DNA of 64,000 nucleotides from JBBQWZ01 sp038210135 (lineage in GTDB: Bacteria; Acidobacteriota; Terriglobia; Bryobacterales; Bryobacteraceae), in contig JBBQWZ010000033.1 in NCBI GenBank assembly GCA_038210135.1, forward strand, positions 1 through 64,000, given 5' to 3'. Numbering within the stretch: position 1 is the first letter of the stretch; every line of letters starts with the position of its first letter. A program made the translations under genes and the position numbers. The notes below the pieces were generated by a model that searched no databases, was not told the DNA's origin, and saw only the letters and a list, made by a program, of their open reading frames with translations. Positions 8,897-17,827 of the stretch are shown here, one piece after another.

Positions 8897-9730
8897 TTGC
8901 GCGCCACCTTAGCGTGGCTGGTAGCCCTTGGCTTGGGAGCAATTGCTCACGGCCAGACGGGGCAGCAGATTGCGTTGACCTACTCTGCGGCCAGCATCGT
9001 CAATGCCGCTTCGAATCAGCCGGGACCCCTTGCGCCGTCCACGTTTGTGAGCATTTATGGCGCGGGGCTCTCGAATGTCACGCGTTCGATTTCGACGGAC
9101 GACATCCACGGCAACATTCTGCCGACCGTTCTGATCGGCACCGGATTGCGGGTGTTGGTCAACTATGTTCCCGCGAACATCTACTACGTCTCGCCGACGC
9201 AAATCAACTTTTTGATGCCGTCGAACCTGAACCCTGGAACGGCGGAAATTCAGGTGGTAGTGGATGGTCACGCCGGGGCGTCGGCGTTCCTGGCGGTCAA
9301 TGCCGCCTCGCCGGCCTTGTTCCAGATGGACGCGACGCTGGCGGTCGCGGTTCATGCCGATAGTTCCCTGTGTACGGCCGCGGCACCGGCCGGACCGGGC
9401 GAAGTGATCGTGCTGTATGCGACGGGGCTGGGCCCGACGCTGCCGCCGACGCCTTATAGCCAGATTCCGAAAGCCGCCGGACCGCTGGCGGAGATGGCGA
9501 GTTTCCGGGTGGTTCTCGACGGGGTCGAGGTGGACCCGCAGCGGGTACTTTACGCCGGAATTGCGCCTGGATTCGCGGGTTTGTTCCAAATCAACGTCCA
9601 ATTGCCCGACTCGCTCGGCGACAATCCGGAGGTTCGGCTGAAGGCCAGCGGACTGACCAGTCCGGCGGGAATTCGTTTCTACGCGAAAACGCCGCAACCC
9701 ACGGCGGCCGGTGCACGTTCCAAATACTAA
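8897..9730 (+). CDS. TIGR03437-type secreted protein
   Basis: The body opens with IVNAASNQPGPLAPSTFVSIYGAGLSN in shorter segments, the hallmark of the TIGR03437 family that is greatly expanded in Solibacter-like bacteria. Function is unknown. The product is 277 residues with a signal peptide (MRATLAWLVALGLGAIAHGQ). The start is TTG, forced by an in-frame TGA 21 bases upstream; no strong ribosome site is seen. TTGACA at 8803 is a possible -35 box, but no convincing -10 follows. Usually this domain ends longer extracellular proteins; here it stands alone. Confidence 0.8.
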   Translation: MRATLAWLVALGLGAIAHGQTGQQIALTYSAASIVNAASNQPGPLAPSTFVSIYGAGLSNVTRSISTDDIHGNILPTVLIGTGLRVLVNYVPANIYYVSPTQINFLMPSNLNPGTAEIQVVVDGHAGASAFLAVNAASPALFQMDATLAVAVHADSSLCTAAAPAGPGEVIVLYATGLGPTLPPTPYSQIPKAAGPLAEMASFRVVLDGVEVDPQRVLYAGIAPGFAGLFQINVQLPDSLGDNPEVRLKASGLTSPAGIRFYAKTPQPTAAGARSKY

Positions 9731-9793
9731 GGGCGATACACTGGTTGGAGCACCGGCCAGCGGAGCCGGACCAGTTGAACAGGAGGGAAACGT

Positions 9794-10636
9794 ATGCATC
9801 CAAACCGTCTAGCGATTGTGTGGGTGTGCGCCGCGGTCTGCGGGACCCTCAGTCTCAGCGCCCAGGAAACGGTCAGCCGCCGACCCAAGACCGAGGCTCA
9901 GAAGGTCGAAGCGGAACAAGCGGCCGAAGCTCCGAAGGCCGCGAAAGCCGCCGGTCCATTTACCGTTGAGCCGGGTACGCATGTTCCGTTGGCGTTGATC
10001 AATAGCGTGAGCACCAAGCACGCGGCGGAAGGCGATCGCGTGTACCTCGAGACGGTTTTTCCGATTCTGGTGAATGGACGAATCGTGATTCCCCCTGGCA
10101 GTTATGTCGCAGGGACGATCACGCAGGTGAAGCGTCCGGGCAAGGTCAAGGGGCGCGGCGAATTTTATCTGCGCTTCGATACGCTGACCCTGCCGAACGG
10201 TGTGACGCGCGATTTCCGCGCCCGCGTCTCGAATCTGGACGGGCGCGCCGCCGAGGAACTGGACCGGACCGAAGGCACGATCCGCAGCGAAGGCAATAAG
10301 GCAGGCGACGCGAAAACCATCGGCGAAACGGCAGCCGCTGGAGCCTCGGTTGGTGCGATCGCCGGAAGCGCCGCAGGCGGAGTCGGCATGGGCGCAGGAA
10401 TCGGTGCCGCTGCCGGAGCGGCGGCGGGCCTCATCGGCGTTCTCATGACGCGCGGTCCGGATGCGATTCTCTCGAAGGGCACGACCATCGAAATGGTTCT
10501 GGACCGACCGGTGATGTTCGAGGATAGCGACCTCGATTTCAGCAATTCGGGTCCGAAACGGCCGCTCGGTGAGGGTTCGGGTCCATTACCCAGCCGAAAG
10601 CTGCAGCAGCGCGCGCCTGGACGTTTTCCTCTTTAG
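9794..10636 (+). CDS. Exported glycine-zipper protein (paralogue 1)
   Basis: 280 residues with a signal peptide, an Ala/Lys/Glu-rich linker (about 25-55), a beta-rich domain beginning TVEPGTHVPLALINSVSTK and containing IPPGSYVAGTITQVKRPGK, and a glycine zipper (about 175-215, GAIAGSAAGGVGMGAGIG). The beta domain resembles that of VirB10/TrbI-like proteins. No conjugation genes are near, so a secretion role is not supported; an envelope role is inferred. AGGAGGG lies seven bases before the ATG. Paralogues are at 22300 and 42991. Confidence 0.75.
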   Translation: MHPNRLAIVWVCAAVCGTLSLSAQETVSRRPKTEAQKVEAEQAAEAPKAAKAAGPFTVEPGTHVPLALINSVSTKHAAEGDRVYLETVFPILVNGRIVIPPGSYVAGTITQVKRPGKVKGRGEFYLRFDTLTLPNGVTRDFRARVSNLDGRAAEELDRTEGTIRSEGNKAGDAKTIGETAAAGASVGAIAGSAAGGVGMGAGIGAAAGAAAGLIGVLMTRGPDAILSKGTTIEMVLDRPVMFEDSDLDFSNSGPKRPLGEGSGPLPSRKLQQRAPGRFPL

Positions 10637-10803
10637 GTTCTTCCATCCGAATCCTGGTATGTACTTGTTTTCGCGCGTTGCAGAGCGCGTCCCAGGTTGA
10701 AATGGTACTTTTGTCCCGGTGGCTATCGGCTGTTTGTACTGGCCCAAATTGGGAAGTCCCGCCTATTCTTTCTTCTCTCTGTTCGCCCTAAGATGATCAA
10801 GCG

Positions 10804-12228
10804 ATGGAAATCTTCGGCGGACCTCAATTTCAGATCCTCGTAAGCTTTGTGGTGATCGCGGGCGTGGCGTTTGTGGCCTTGATCTGTGATTTCCTGAAGG
10901 GCAACAACGAACAGCTTCGCGAGCTTGCTCTCGAGATGCGTGTGCGTCAGGAATCCGGTCAATTGGGCCGGCCTGAAGTTACCGCCCTCAAGATGACGTC
11001 GGTTTCGACGGTGGTTGCTGATAAAGCGGCTGCAGAGCGCGCCGCAGCCGACAGAGCGGCGAAGTCTGCGGCGGACAAATCAGCTGCCACGCAATCACTT
11101 GAGAAGGCCATCCACCGCGTAGCGGAAAAGCAGGCGTCTGCCCCGGCCGCCGAAGCCGTGATGCCGAAGGGACGGCGCGACAACAAGATTGCCCGCGAAG
11201 CGGAACTCGCCATGGAACGCGGCAACGAGATCGTCGCCGTTCGCCCGAGACGAAGCAAGTCCGTCGAAGCGCCGGCAACCGTGCTGGCGGTGCCCGACAT
11301 TCGCGCGGGGCGAAAAGCAGCGATGCAATCGCGGCTCGAAGGATCGGCGCCGCTGCCTGCTGTAGCTGACGTGAGCGTCAAAATGGAGAACCCGGTTGCA
11401 CCCGTGCTCCAACCTGCCGGGGCATTCGAAGTCAGAAGCGAGCTGCCCGAGATCGCCGAACCGAAGTTGAGCGTCGATCAAAAGAATCTGTTGGACGAAA
11501 TTCTGGCCGCGACGGTGGCCAACACGCCGGTCGAGAATACACTGCACCGCGAAACCGGCCGCGGCCGCACGGCAGTCCGCGCCGACCTCTTTTCTTCGAT
11601 AGAGAGTCGCGTAAACCGACTCGAATCCCAGCTCGGACCTTCGGCGGAAACCGAAGCCGCGGTCGATGCGAGCCCGGCGGCACGGTTGCAGCGGGCCATC
11701 GAGGCCACGCAGAATCCAGCCGCCTTTGCCGCCGCGCGAGTTTCAAACGGCTCGGAACTGCCGGCCGGATTGCAGGATGGTTTCGTTCTGTCGAAACTGT
11801 TGCAAAGCCGCAAGCCGGTGTCGGGGCTGGTCGTATCGGTCGGCGTCGGCAACTCCGAACGCAAGACGGGCCGCATTCCAGAAGCGGTCCATACCCTGAT
11901 CCGTTCGCTGCTGGGTGCCGACGATTTCGGCTGCCAGAGCGGCGAGGACGAATTTCTGCTGATCTTCCCCAACGAGCACGGTGCCTCCGCGCAGCGCAAG
12001 CTGAACGCGGTTGCCGAACGTCTTTGGGATTTCCAGCTCCGATCGATGGGATCCTTCTCCATTCTGTTCAGTTGGGGCGGCGTCGAAGTCAATGGCGAAG
12101 CAATTTCGGATGCCGTCAACTCGGCCAGCGAGCGGATGCACGAAACGCAGCGGAGCCGCAAAGTGGCAACGATCGGTCCCCGTCAGCAGGTCTTTGTTTC
12201 CGAGCCCGCACAGCGCGTCGCGGTGTAA
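10804..12228 (+). CDS. Membrane-anchored protein with degenerate GGDEF-like domain
   Basis: 474 residues. An N-terminal membrane helix (about 8-30, VSFVVIAGVAFVALICDF) is followed by a long, low-complexity Ala/Glu/Lys-rich region (about 50-330) and a C-terminal alpha/beta domain. That domain has SGEDEFLLIFP (residues 379-389) exactly where diguanylate cyclases carry GG(D/E)EF, and a late GGVEVNGE segment. The first glycine is replaced by serine, so cyclase activity is doubtful; a c-di-GMP or nucleotide-binding or scaffolding role is possible. No GGDEF label would be safe without structural comparison. Confidence 0.65.
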   Translation: MEIFGGPQFQILVSFVVIAGVAFVALICDFLKGNNEQLRELALEMRVRQESGQLGRPEVTALKMTSVSTVVADKAAAERAAADRAAKSAADKSAATQSLEKAIHRVAEKQASAPAAEAVMPKGRRDNKIAREAELAMERGNEIVAVRPRRSKSVEAPATVLAVPDIRAGRKAAMQSRLEGSAPLPAVADVSVKMENPVAPVLQPAGAFEVRSELPEIAEPKLSVDQKNLLDEILAATVANTPVENTLHRETGRGRTAVRADLFSSIESRVNRLESQLGPSAETEAAVDASPAARLQRAIEATQNPAAFAAARVSNGSELPAGLQDGFVLSKLLQSRKPVSGLVVSVGVGNSERKTGRIPEAVHTLIRSLLGADDFGCQSGEDEFLLIFPNEHGASAQRKLNAVAERLWDFQLRSMGSFSILFSWGGVEVNGEAISDAVNSASERMHETQRSRKVATIGPRQQVFVSEPAQRVAV

Positions 12229-12329
12229 GAAAGTCTCCTTTCATTTCCTCCGAACGGCCTCCGCGGCGATCGAGTCCACCCTCCGAGGGACTTGAACGGC
12301 GTCCACGGGGGCCGATTTTTATTACCGCT

Positions 12330-12968
12330 TTAGGATTCTTTCAGGCACTCGGCGATCTCACGCTCGGGAATCGAACCTTCCTTGATCACCTTCCAATGCT
12401 GCTCGGTGATATCGACGGTGGTGCTGCCGTTGTTCGGCGCCAAACCGCCATCGAGGATCAGATCGACGCGGCCGTCCATCACGCCAAATACTTCGATGCC
12501 GCTCTTGCAGGTCGGCTGCCCGGAGATATTGGCGCTGGTCGCGATCAGCGGTTGATTGAGCCAGGCAAGGAGTGCGACGGCGCTTTTCGATCTCGGCTGC
12601 CGCAGCGCCAGGCGTCCGGTATTGCCGGTTACCTTCAGCGGAACGCGTGAGGAAGCGGAAACGATGATGGTGAGCGGACCGGGCCAAAAGCGCCGCGCGA
12701 GAAGGTGGAAGCGGAGCGGAAGTTCCTTTGAGAACTCCTCCGCCATCGCCGTGTCCGTGACGAGCAACGGCAGAGCGCGCTGCATTTCGCGGCCCTTGGC
12801 ATCGAAAACGCGCCCGACCGCGTGCAGGTTGAACGGATCGGCGATCAGCGCGTAGAGAGCATCGGTCGGTACGGCGACCACGCCGCCGCTCCGTATCCGC
12901 GCCGCCGCCCGTTCGATCGCTTCTTCGGAAGGCTGTTCGGGATCGATTTCGATGAGGTCAGTGGGCAT
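12330..12968 (-). CDS. tsaC: L-threonylcarbamoyladenylate synthase
   Basis: Sua5/YciO/YrdC family enzyme that makes threonylcarbamoyl-AMP from threonine, bicarbonate and ATP for the t6A37 tRNA modification. The typical opening VVAVPTDALYALIADP, the KGR motif after VFDA, and the SANISGQP segment are present. The start at 12968 (MPTDLIEIDPE) is preferred; the ATG at 13013 would add a short Arg-rich leader inside the upstream gene. It overlaps the end of the upstream methyltransferase/reductase gene by 11 bp, indicating co-transcription. Confidence 0.9.
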   Translation of the reverse strand: MPTDLIEIDPEQPSEEAIERAAARIRSGGVVAVPTDALYALIADPFNLHAVGRVFDAKGREMQRALPLLVTDTAMAEEFSKELPLRFHLLARRFWPGPLTIIVSASSRVPLKVTGNTGRLALRQPRSKSAVALLAWLNQPLIATSANISGQPTCKSGIEVFGVMDGRVDLILDGGLAPNNGSTTVDITEQHWKVIKEGSIPEREIAECLKES

Positions 12969-14853
12969 CTGTCTCCGCCGTCTCCGGACTGCCGAGCGCC
13001 TTGACGACGTCAATGGCCATGGAATAGCGGCCGAATGGCGCGCTCAATTGGACACCGGCTACCATGTTGCGAACGCGGACCACCATCTCCTGCGCGATTG
13101 CGACGCCTTCCTGGCGAGCGCTTTCGGCGGACTCCGCTTTCCGCATCCGCTCCATGTATTCCTGGGGCACGGGGACGCGGAGTTCGTTGACCATGAATTC
13201 CGCGTTCCGGTAACTGGTGAGCGGCCAGATTCCGGCGATGAAGGGAATCCGGAAATGCTCGGTACGCTTCAAAAACGCTTCGAGCAGATCGAGGTCGAAG
13301 ACCGGCTGCGTGACGATGTACTCGGCTCCGCCTTGCACTTTCCACTCGAAGCGGCGCAATTCCTCTTCGAGATTGAGCGCGCCGGGGTTGGCTCCGACGC
13401 CGATTAGCAGCGCGGTCTGCGAGCCGATGGGATTGCCACCCAAGTCGAGGCCGTGATTCAGATTGTTGACGATGTTGACGAGGCCGATCGCATCCACGTC
13501 GAACACCGCGGTGGCATCGGGATACGTACCCATGCGTGGCGGATCGCCGGTAATGCAGATCAGGTTCCGGACGCCGGTGGTATGGGCGCCGAGCAGTTCG
13601 CTCTGAATGCTGAGGATGTTTCGATCGCGGCAACAGAAGTGGAGCACAGCTTCGATGCCGGCCTGCTGCTGGATCAGGCCGCAGGTGACTTGCGCTGAAA
13701 GCCGGGCGCTGGCACGCGGTCCGTCCGGAACGTTGATGCAGTCAATTCCGTTATCCGCGCATAGCTTCGCGCCGGCGATCTCTTTTGAGGCGTCCACGCC
13801 GCGGGGTGGAAGGATTTCGACAAATTTAACGAACTTTCCGGCGGCAATTTTCGCGCCCAGTCCGCTTTTCAGGGCCATCGCGACGGGCGTCATCGCTTTT
13901 GCTTTGACCTCGGGCTCGCCCACGTTGATCTGCAAAGTACGTTGCCCAGGCTGCAGGCTACGCGCTTCGCTGCGCATTTCCTTAATGTGGTCGGCGGTGG
14001 TTCCGCAGCAGCCGCCGAGAAACTTGACGCCGGTTTGCAGGAATCGGCGCGCGTACTGCGCCATGTATTCCGGCGAGCACAAATAAATGTTGCGGCCTTC
14101 GACGCTCGCCGGAAGTCCCGCGTTCGGCATCACGCTCAGCGGCTTCGACGTCAGCGGAGCCATTCGCTCGATGGTCTCGAGCAGCAGCTTCGGACCCGAG
14201 GAGCAATTTAGTCCAATGATGTCGGCCGGCGATGCCGTCAGCAGCGACGTATAGGATTCGATGCTCGATCCGTCGCGCAACGTACCATCGTCCTCGACCG
14301 TCACCTGCGCGATGATTACCACGTCCGGACCGGCGACTTCGCGCGCGGCGAGGATCGCTTCCCGGATTTCGCTCAGGTTGTTGAAGGTTTCAAGCACCAG
14401 CAAATCCACGCCGGCTTCCATCAGCGCCTCGGTCTGCTCGCGGAACATGTTCCGCGCTTCGGCAAAGCTGGTCGGCCCCAGGGGTTCGATGCGAATACCC
14501 AGAGGTCCGATCGCGCCTGCGACGTAGGCCTGTTCGCCAGCGGCTTCGCGCGCGATCCGGACGCCGGCGAGGTTGATGTCGCGCAGCTTTTCCGCCATCC
14601 CGAACGCGGCCAGGCGCGCGCGATTCGCGCCGAAGGTATTTGACTCGAGGATCTCGGCGCCTGCGCGCACATAGTCGGCGTGAACCTCGCGGATCAGGCC
14701 GGGCGACGACAGGTTCAGCTCGTCGTAACAGCGGTTGATGAAGATGCCCTTCGAGTAGAGGACCGTTCCCATCGCGCCATCGGCCACCATGACGCGCCCC
14801 TGATGGCGGTCGCGGAATTCTTTGGCGCGGGAAACTAAAATTTGCGTGCTCAT
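12958..14853 (-). CDS. Bifunctional homocysteine S-methyltransferase / methylenetetrahydrofolate reductase
   Basis: A 631-residue fusion. Residues about 1-300 are a homocysteine methyltransferase barrel (VADGAMGTVLYSKG start; zinc cysteines in GLNCSSG and the GGCCGTT motif). Residues about 330-625 are a methylene-THF reductase (KFVKFVEILPPRG, then LICITGDPPRMGTYPDATAV). Fusions of this kind (YitJ-like) are known in Firmicutes and other bacteria. It would make methionine while generating or using methyl-THF. First gene of a leftward pair with tsaC; mutM lies 9 bp upstream on the same strand. No SAM or cobalamin riboswitch precedes it. Confidence 0.92.
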   Translation of the reverse strand: MSTQILVSRAKEFRDRHQGRVMVADGAMGTVLYSKGIFINRCYDELNLSSPGLIREVHADYVRAGAEILESNTFGANRARLAAFGMAEKLRDINLAGVRIAREAAGEQAYVAGAIGPLGIRIEPLGPTSFAEARNMFREQTEALMEAGVDLLVLETFNNLSEIREAILAAREVAGPDVVIIAQVTVEDDGTLRDGSSIESYTSLLTASPADIIGLNCSSGPKLLLETIERMAPLTSKPLSVMPNAGLPASVEGRNIYLCSPEYMAQYARRFLQTGVKFLGGCCGTTADHIKEMRSEARSLQPGQRTLQINVGEPEVKAKAMTPVAMALKSGLGAKIAAGKFVKFVEILPPRGVDASKEIAGAKLCADNGIDCINVPDGPRASARLSAQVTCGLIQQQAGIEAVLHFCCRDRNILSIQSELLGAHTTGVRNLICITGDPPRMGTYPDATAVFDVDAIGLVNIVNNLNHGLDLGGNPIGSQTALLIGVGANPGALNLEEELRRFEWKVQGGAEYIVTQPVFDLDLLEAFLKRTEHFRIPFIAGIWPLTSYRNAEFMVNELRVPVPQEYMERMRKAESAESARQEGVAIAQEMVVRVRNMVAGVQLSAPFGRYSMAIDVVKALGSPETAETDAH

Positions 14854-14862
14854 GAAAATGCT

Positions 14863-15690
14863 TTATCGCTGGCAGCCGGGGCAGAAATACGTGGAACGGC
14901 CGCCTTGTGGAATGCGGCGGATCGCCGTTCCGCAAGTGTCACAGGCTTCGCCTTCGCGTCCATACACGGCTACCGGAAACTCGCCGACTTCGTTCGACAG
15001 ATTCGAAGCAGCGCCTGAATATGGCCGTACGTAGGCGTCCATAACCGATTGTAGCGCCTCATGCAAAACCTCGACAATTGCCGCATGCAGAGCGCGCAAT
15101 TTCAGCTTGCTGACGGCGGAAATCACTTTGCGCGGATTGATCTTCGCGCGAAACAGGGCCTCCGCCGCGTAGATGTTGCCGAGGCCGACGACGCGTTTCT
15201 GGTCCAGCAGGAAGAGTTTGGCGGGCTGCTTCGACTTCGCGACGATCGCGAGGAAGGCTGCTCGCGTGAATTCCGCGTTGAGCGGCTCGGGACCGAGTCG
15301 CCCCATCGATTTTTCCAGGTCGGCGGCCGCGTGCAGGTGGATCTTACCGAGCAGGCGCGAATCCTCGAAAACCAAACCGCGTCCGCGGTCTAATTCAAAC
15401 CAGGCGCGGGCCATCGCAGGCCGGAAGCGGACGTCGGGAATCACGTAGAGCGCCCCGGTCATGCGCAGATGGACGCGCATGACGAGTCCGCCAGAGAGGC
15501 GTAGCAAGACGTTCTTCGCGCGGCGCTCCACCGCTTCGATGGTGCGCCCGCTCAGCTTCGTCTGCAAAGCGGCGGGCTTTTGCGGGCGGGTGATGGACGG
15601 ACGGGTAAAATGTGCAGAGACGATTTCCGCGCCTAATGCGGTTTGGCGCAAACGCTCACAGACCGCCTCAACTTCGGGGAGTTCGGGCAC
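14863..15690 (-). CDS. mutM: Formamidopyrimidine-DNA glycosylase
   Basis: Base-excision repair enzyme that removes 8-oxoguanine and ring-opened purines. It starts with the catalytic N-terminus MPELPEVEAV, has the helix-two-turn-helix region (QKRVVGLGNIYAAEALF) and ends in a four-cysteine zinc finger (CDTC...CPGCQR). The length, 275 residues, is normal. The N-terminal proline and following glutamates needed for catalysis are present. It is nine bases upstream of the methyltransferase/reductase gene and likely in one transcript. Confidence 0.96.
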   Translation of the reverse strand: MPELPEVEAVCERLRQTALGAEIVSAHFTRPSITRPQKPAALQTKLSGRTIEAVERRAKNVLLRLSGGLVMRVHLRMTGALYVIPDVRFRPAMARAWFELDRGRGLVFEDSRLLGKIHLHAAADLEKSMGRLGPEPLNAEFTRAAFLAIVAKSKQPAKLFLLDQKRVVGLGNIYAAEALFRAKINPRKVISAVSKLKLRALHAAIVEVLHEALQSVMDAYVRPYSGAASNLSNEVGEFPVAVYGREGEACDTCGTAIRRIPQGGRSTYFCPGCQR

Positions 15691-15699
15691 GTGGAGGGA

Positions 15700-16209
15700 T
15701 TAAAAAAGCTCGCTGAACGGAATCTCGATCGCAGGGTTCGTCGTGCGTAGCACGCCGTCGGTGACGGGGCGCATTGCGCCCCCGGATTGGATCATCGCGG
15801 TTTTGGTACGCGGATCGACGATCCAGACGAACTCTACCCCGAACTCCGCGTAGTCCTGAAGCTTCTCCTGAATGTTCGTGAAGGTGTCGCGCGGCGAAAG
15901 AATCTCAATCACGATAAATGGAGGTGCGTGAAAGACTTCTTCTTCGGGCTCACCGCCCAGGTAGACGCAGATATCGGGAACCCGAAATCTCGTTGATTTC
16001 ACTTGAACACGCTGTTCAGGAAAGGCCCAGGTTTCTAACTTCGCGCGCATCAGGAAAAACAACTCAATGAACGCACGCTGCACGCGGGTATGACTTTTTT
16101 CGCCCAAGTTCCGCTCCACCACGACGCCGTCCACGTACTCGCGGTCGCCGTCGTCGTAATCCGTCTGGAGATATTCGTCCACCGAAATTGGAGCGATTGT
16201 CTCGGCCAT
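15700..16209 (-). CDS. Uma2 family (DUF820) endonuclease-like protein
   Basis: 169 residues of the Uma2/DUF820 family, a PD-(D/E)XK-like fold. Visible motifs are VPDICVYLG (the aspartate of the fold), PPFIVIEILSPRD (the E-x-SP segment) and KLQDYAEFGVEFVWIVDP. The family is expanded in cyanobacteria and Acidobacteriota; real nuclease function is unproven. It is nine bases upstream of mutM in the same direction. Confidence 0.88.
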   Translation of the reverse strand: MAETIAPISVDEYLQTDYDDGDREYVDGVVVERNLGEKSHTRVQRAFIELFFLMRAKLETWAFPEQRVQVKSTRFRVPDICVYLGGEPEEEVFHAPPFIVIEILSPRDTFTNIQEKLQDYAEFGVEFVWIVDPRTKTAMIQSGGAMRPVTDGVLRTTNPAIEIPFSELF

Positions 16210-16218
16210 GTTCCAATT

Positions 16219-16770
16219 CTACCCCTGCGTGGTTTCCACCCGGCGGCGCGCGCCGTATCTCGTCAAAAACTTGCGCACCTTCGGCGCCACCACGAACTGA
16301 CAATACGGTTGCGCTTCGTTGTTGCGGAAATAATCCTGATGGTATTCTTCGGCGATGTAGAATTCGCTAGCGGGCTCCACTTCCGTGACGATGCCGCCAG
16401 CGAACGATTTCTTCTCGCTCAATTCGTGAATCAGCGTCTCGGCGATCTCTTTCTGTTCCGGCGTGGAATAGAAAATAGCCGACCGGTATTGCGTTCCGAC
16501 GTCGTTGCCCTGGCGGTTGCGCGTGGTCGGATCGTGAATCGCGAAGAATACTTCGAGAATGCTGCGAGCCGGCGCGACCTCATTGTCGAAGGTCAACCGA
16601 ACGACTTCGGCGTGGCCGGATTTTCCGGTGCACACGTCGCGGTAGGTTGGATTTGGCAGCGGACCGCCCATGTAGCCGGATTCGATTTTCTCGACTCCCG
16701 CCATTTGATCGAAAACCGCTTCGAGACACCAGAAGCAGCCGCCTCCCAGTGTCAAAACTTCCTGCGCCAT
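16219..16770 (-). CDS. msrA: Peptide-methionine (S)-S-oxide reductase
   Basis: Repairs oxidised methionine S-sulfoxides. The catalytic motif GGGCFWCLE is at residues 9-17, and GYMGGPLPNPTYRDVCTGKSG and EEYHQDY segments follow as in the family. The start at 16770 (MAQEVLTLGGG) is chosen because AGGAGG precedes it on the leftward strand and the longer frame adds about 100 unrelated residues. The length of 183 residues fits cytosolic MsrA. No msrB is adjacent. Confidence 0.95.
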   Translation of the reverse strand: MAQEVLTLGGGCFWCLEAVFDQMAGVEKIESGYMGGPLPNPTYRDVCTGKSGHAEVVRLTFDNEVAPARSILEVFFAIHDPTTRNRQGNDVGTQYRSAIFYSTPEQKEIAETLIHELSEKKSFAGGIVTEVEPASEFYIAEEYHQDYFRNNEAQPYCQFVVAPKVRKFLTRYGARRRVETTQG

Positions 16771-16810
16771 CCACGCCTCCTGACGGACTAGGTCAGTACC
16801 CCAACCAAGA

Positions 16811-17827
16811 TCAACTGCGAAGCGCGTCCCCCGTCTTCGCGTCGAAACGGTGCATTTTATCACTACGCAACTGGAAAAAAGCATCACTACCTTCTTCGAG
16901 GCGTACATCCGGTGTCGTTCGGATGGTGATTCGGCTCTCGCCGCACTCGAGGCGGATGATGCTTTCGTTGCCCATTTCCTCGGTGACGTAAACGGAAGCG
17001 CGATGCCAGCCTTCGCGGGAGGTGGCGCTGATCTCGATGTCCTCGGGGCGAATTCCGATAACCACATCCGGAGGCAAACCTTCGAGGCAGGGATGCGTTC
17101 CGCCGAAGAAGTTCATGGAAGGACTACCGAGGAACCCTGCGACGAACACGTTCGCGGGCTTGTGGTAAATCTCTTGTGGCGTTCCGTATTGCTGCAGGCG
17201 TCCGGCATTCATCACCGCGATCCGGTGCGCCAGCGTCATGGCTTCCGCTTGATCGTGGGTGACGTACAACGTCACCGTCTTGAGCGTGTGCTGCAGATGT
17301 TTCAGCTCGGCGCGCATATCGACGCGCAAGCGGGCGTCCAGGTTAGAGAGCGGCTCGTCCATCAGGAACGCCTTGGGTTTGCGAATGATCGCTCGCGCGA
17401 GAGCGACGCGCTGGCGTTCACCACCCGATAGGTGTTTCGGAAATCCGCCCAGCAACGGTTCGAGGCCCAGGCGCCGCGCGACGTCCTTCACTTCGGCGGC
17501 AATCTTCTCGGCCGGCATCTTCCGCACGCGCAGCGGATACCCGATGTTCGACTCGATGGTCATGTGCGGATAGAGCGCGTAGCTTTGGAACACCATCGCG
17601 ATGTCGCGATCACGAGGTTCGAGCTTGGTAATGTCGCGGCCATCGAGGCGGATCGCTCCATCGTCCGGCGCTTCGAGGCCGGCGATCATGCGCAGTAGCG
17701 TCGATTTGCCGCAACCGGAGGGACCCAGCAAAACGACGAACTCGCCTTTTTCAGCCGTGAAGGATACGTTGCGCACCGCGTAGCGCGACCCGAACAGCTT
17801 CGAGATATTGTCAACGACCAGATTCAT
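16811..17827 (-). CDS. Sugar ABC transporter ATP-binding protein (MalK/UgpC type)
   Basis: Energises the importer encoded by the three preceding genes. Walker A GPSGCGKST (about 37), Q-loop MVFQSYALYPHM, signature LSGGERQRVALARA, Walker B AFLMDEPLSNLD and the switch VTHDQAEAM are intact. The C-terminal ~100 residues are the regulatory TOBE-like region typical of MalK/UgpC. The start at 17827 overlaps the permease stop (ATGA), proving coupling. A longer frame upstream has no support. Confidence 0.94.
   Translation of the reverse strand: MNLVVDNISKLFGSRYAVRNVSFTAEKGEFVVLLGPSGCGKSTLLRMIAGLEAPDDGAIRLDGRDITKLEPRDRDIAMVFQSYALYPHMTIESNIGYPLRVRKMPAEKIAAEVKDVARRLGLEPLLGGFPKHLSGGERQRVALARAIIRKPKAFLMDEPLSNLDARLRVDMRAELKHLQHTLKTVTLYVTHDQAEAMTLAHRIAVMNAGRLQQYGTPQEIYHKPANVFVAGFLGSPSMNFFGGTHPCLEGLPPDVVIGIRPEDIEISATSREGWHRASVYVTEEMGNESIIRLECGESRITIRTTPDVRLEEGSDAFFQLRSDKMHRFDAKTGDALRS

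Noticed and set aside
14854..14862. SAM or cobalamin riboswitch before the methionine synthesis gene
   Set aside because: The gene starts nine bases after mutM; there is no room for a riboswitch.
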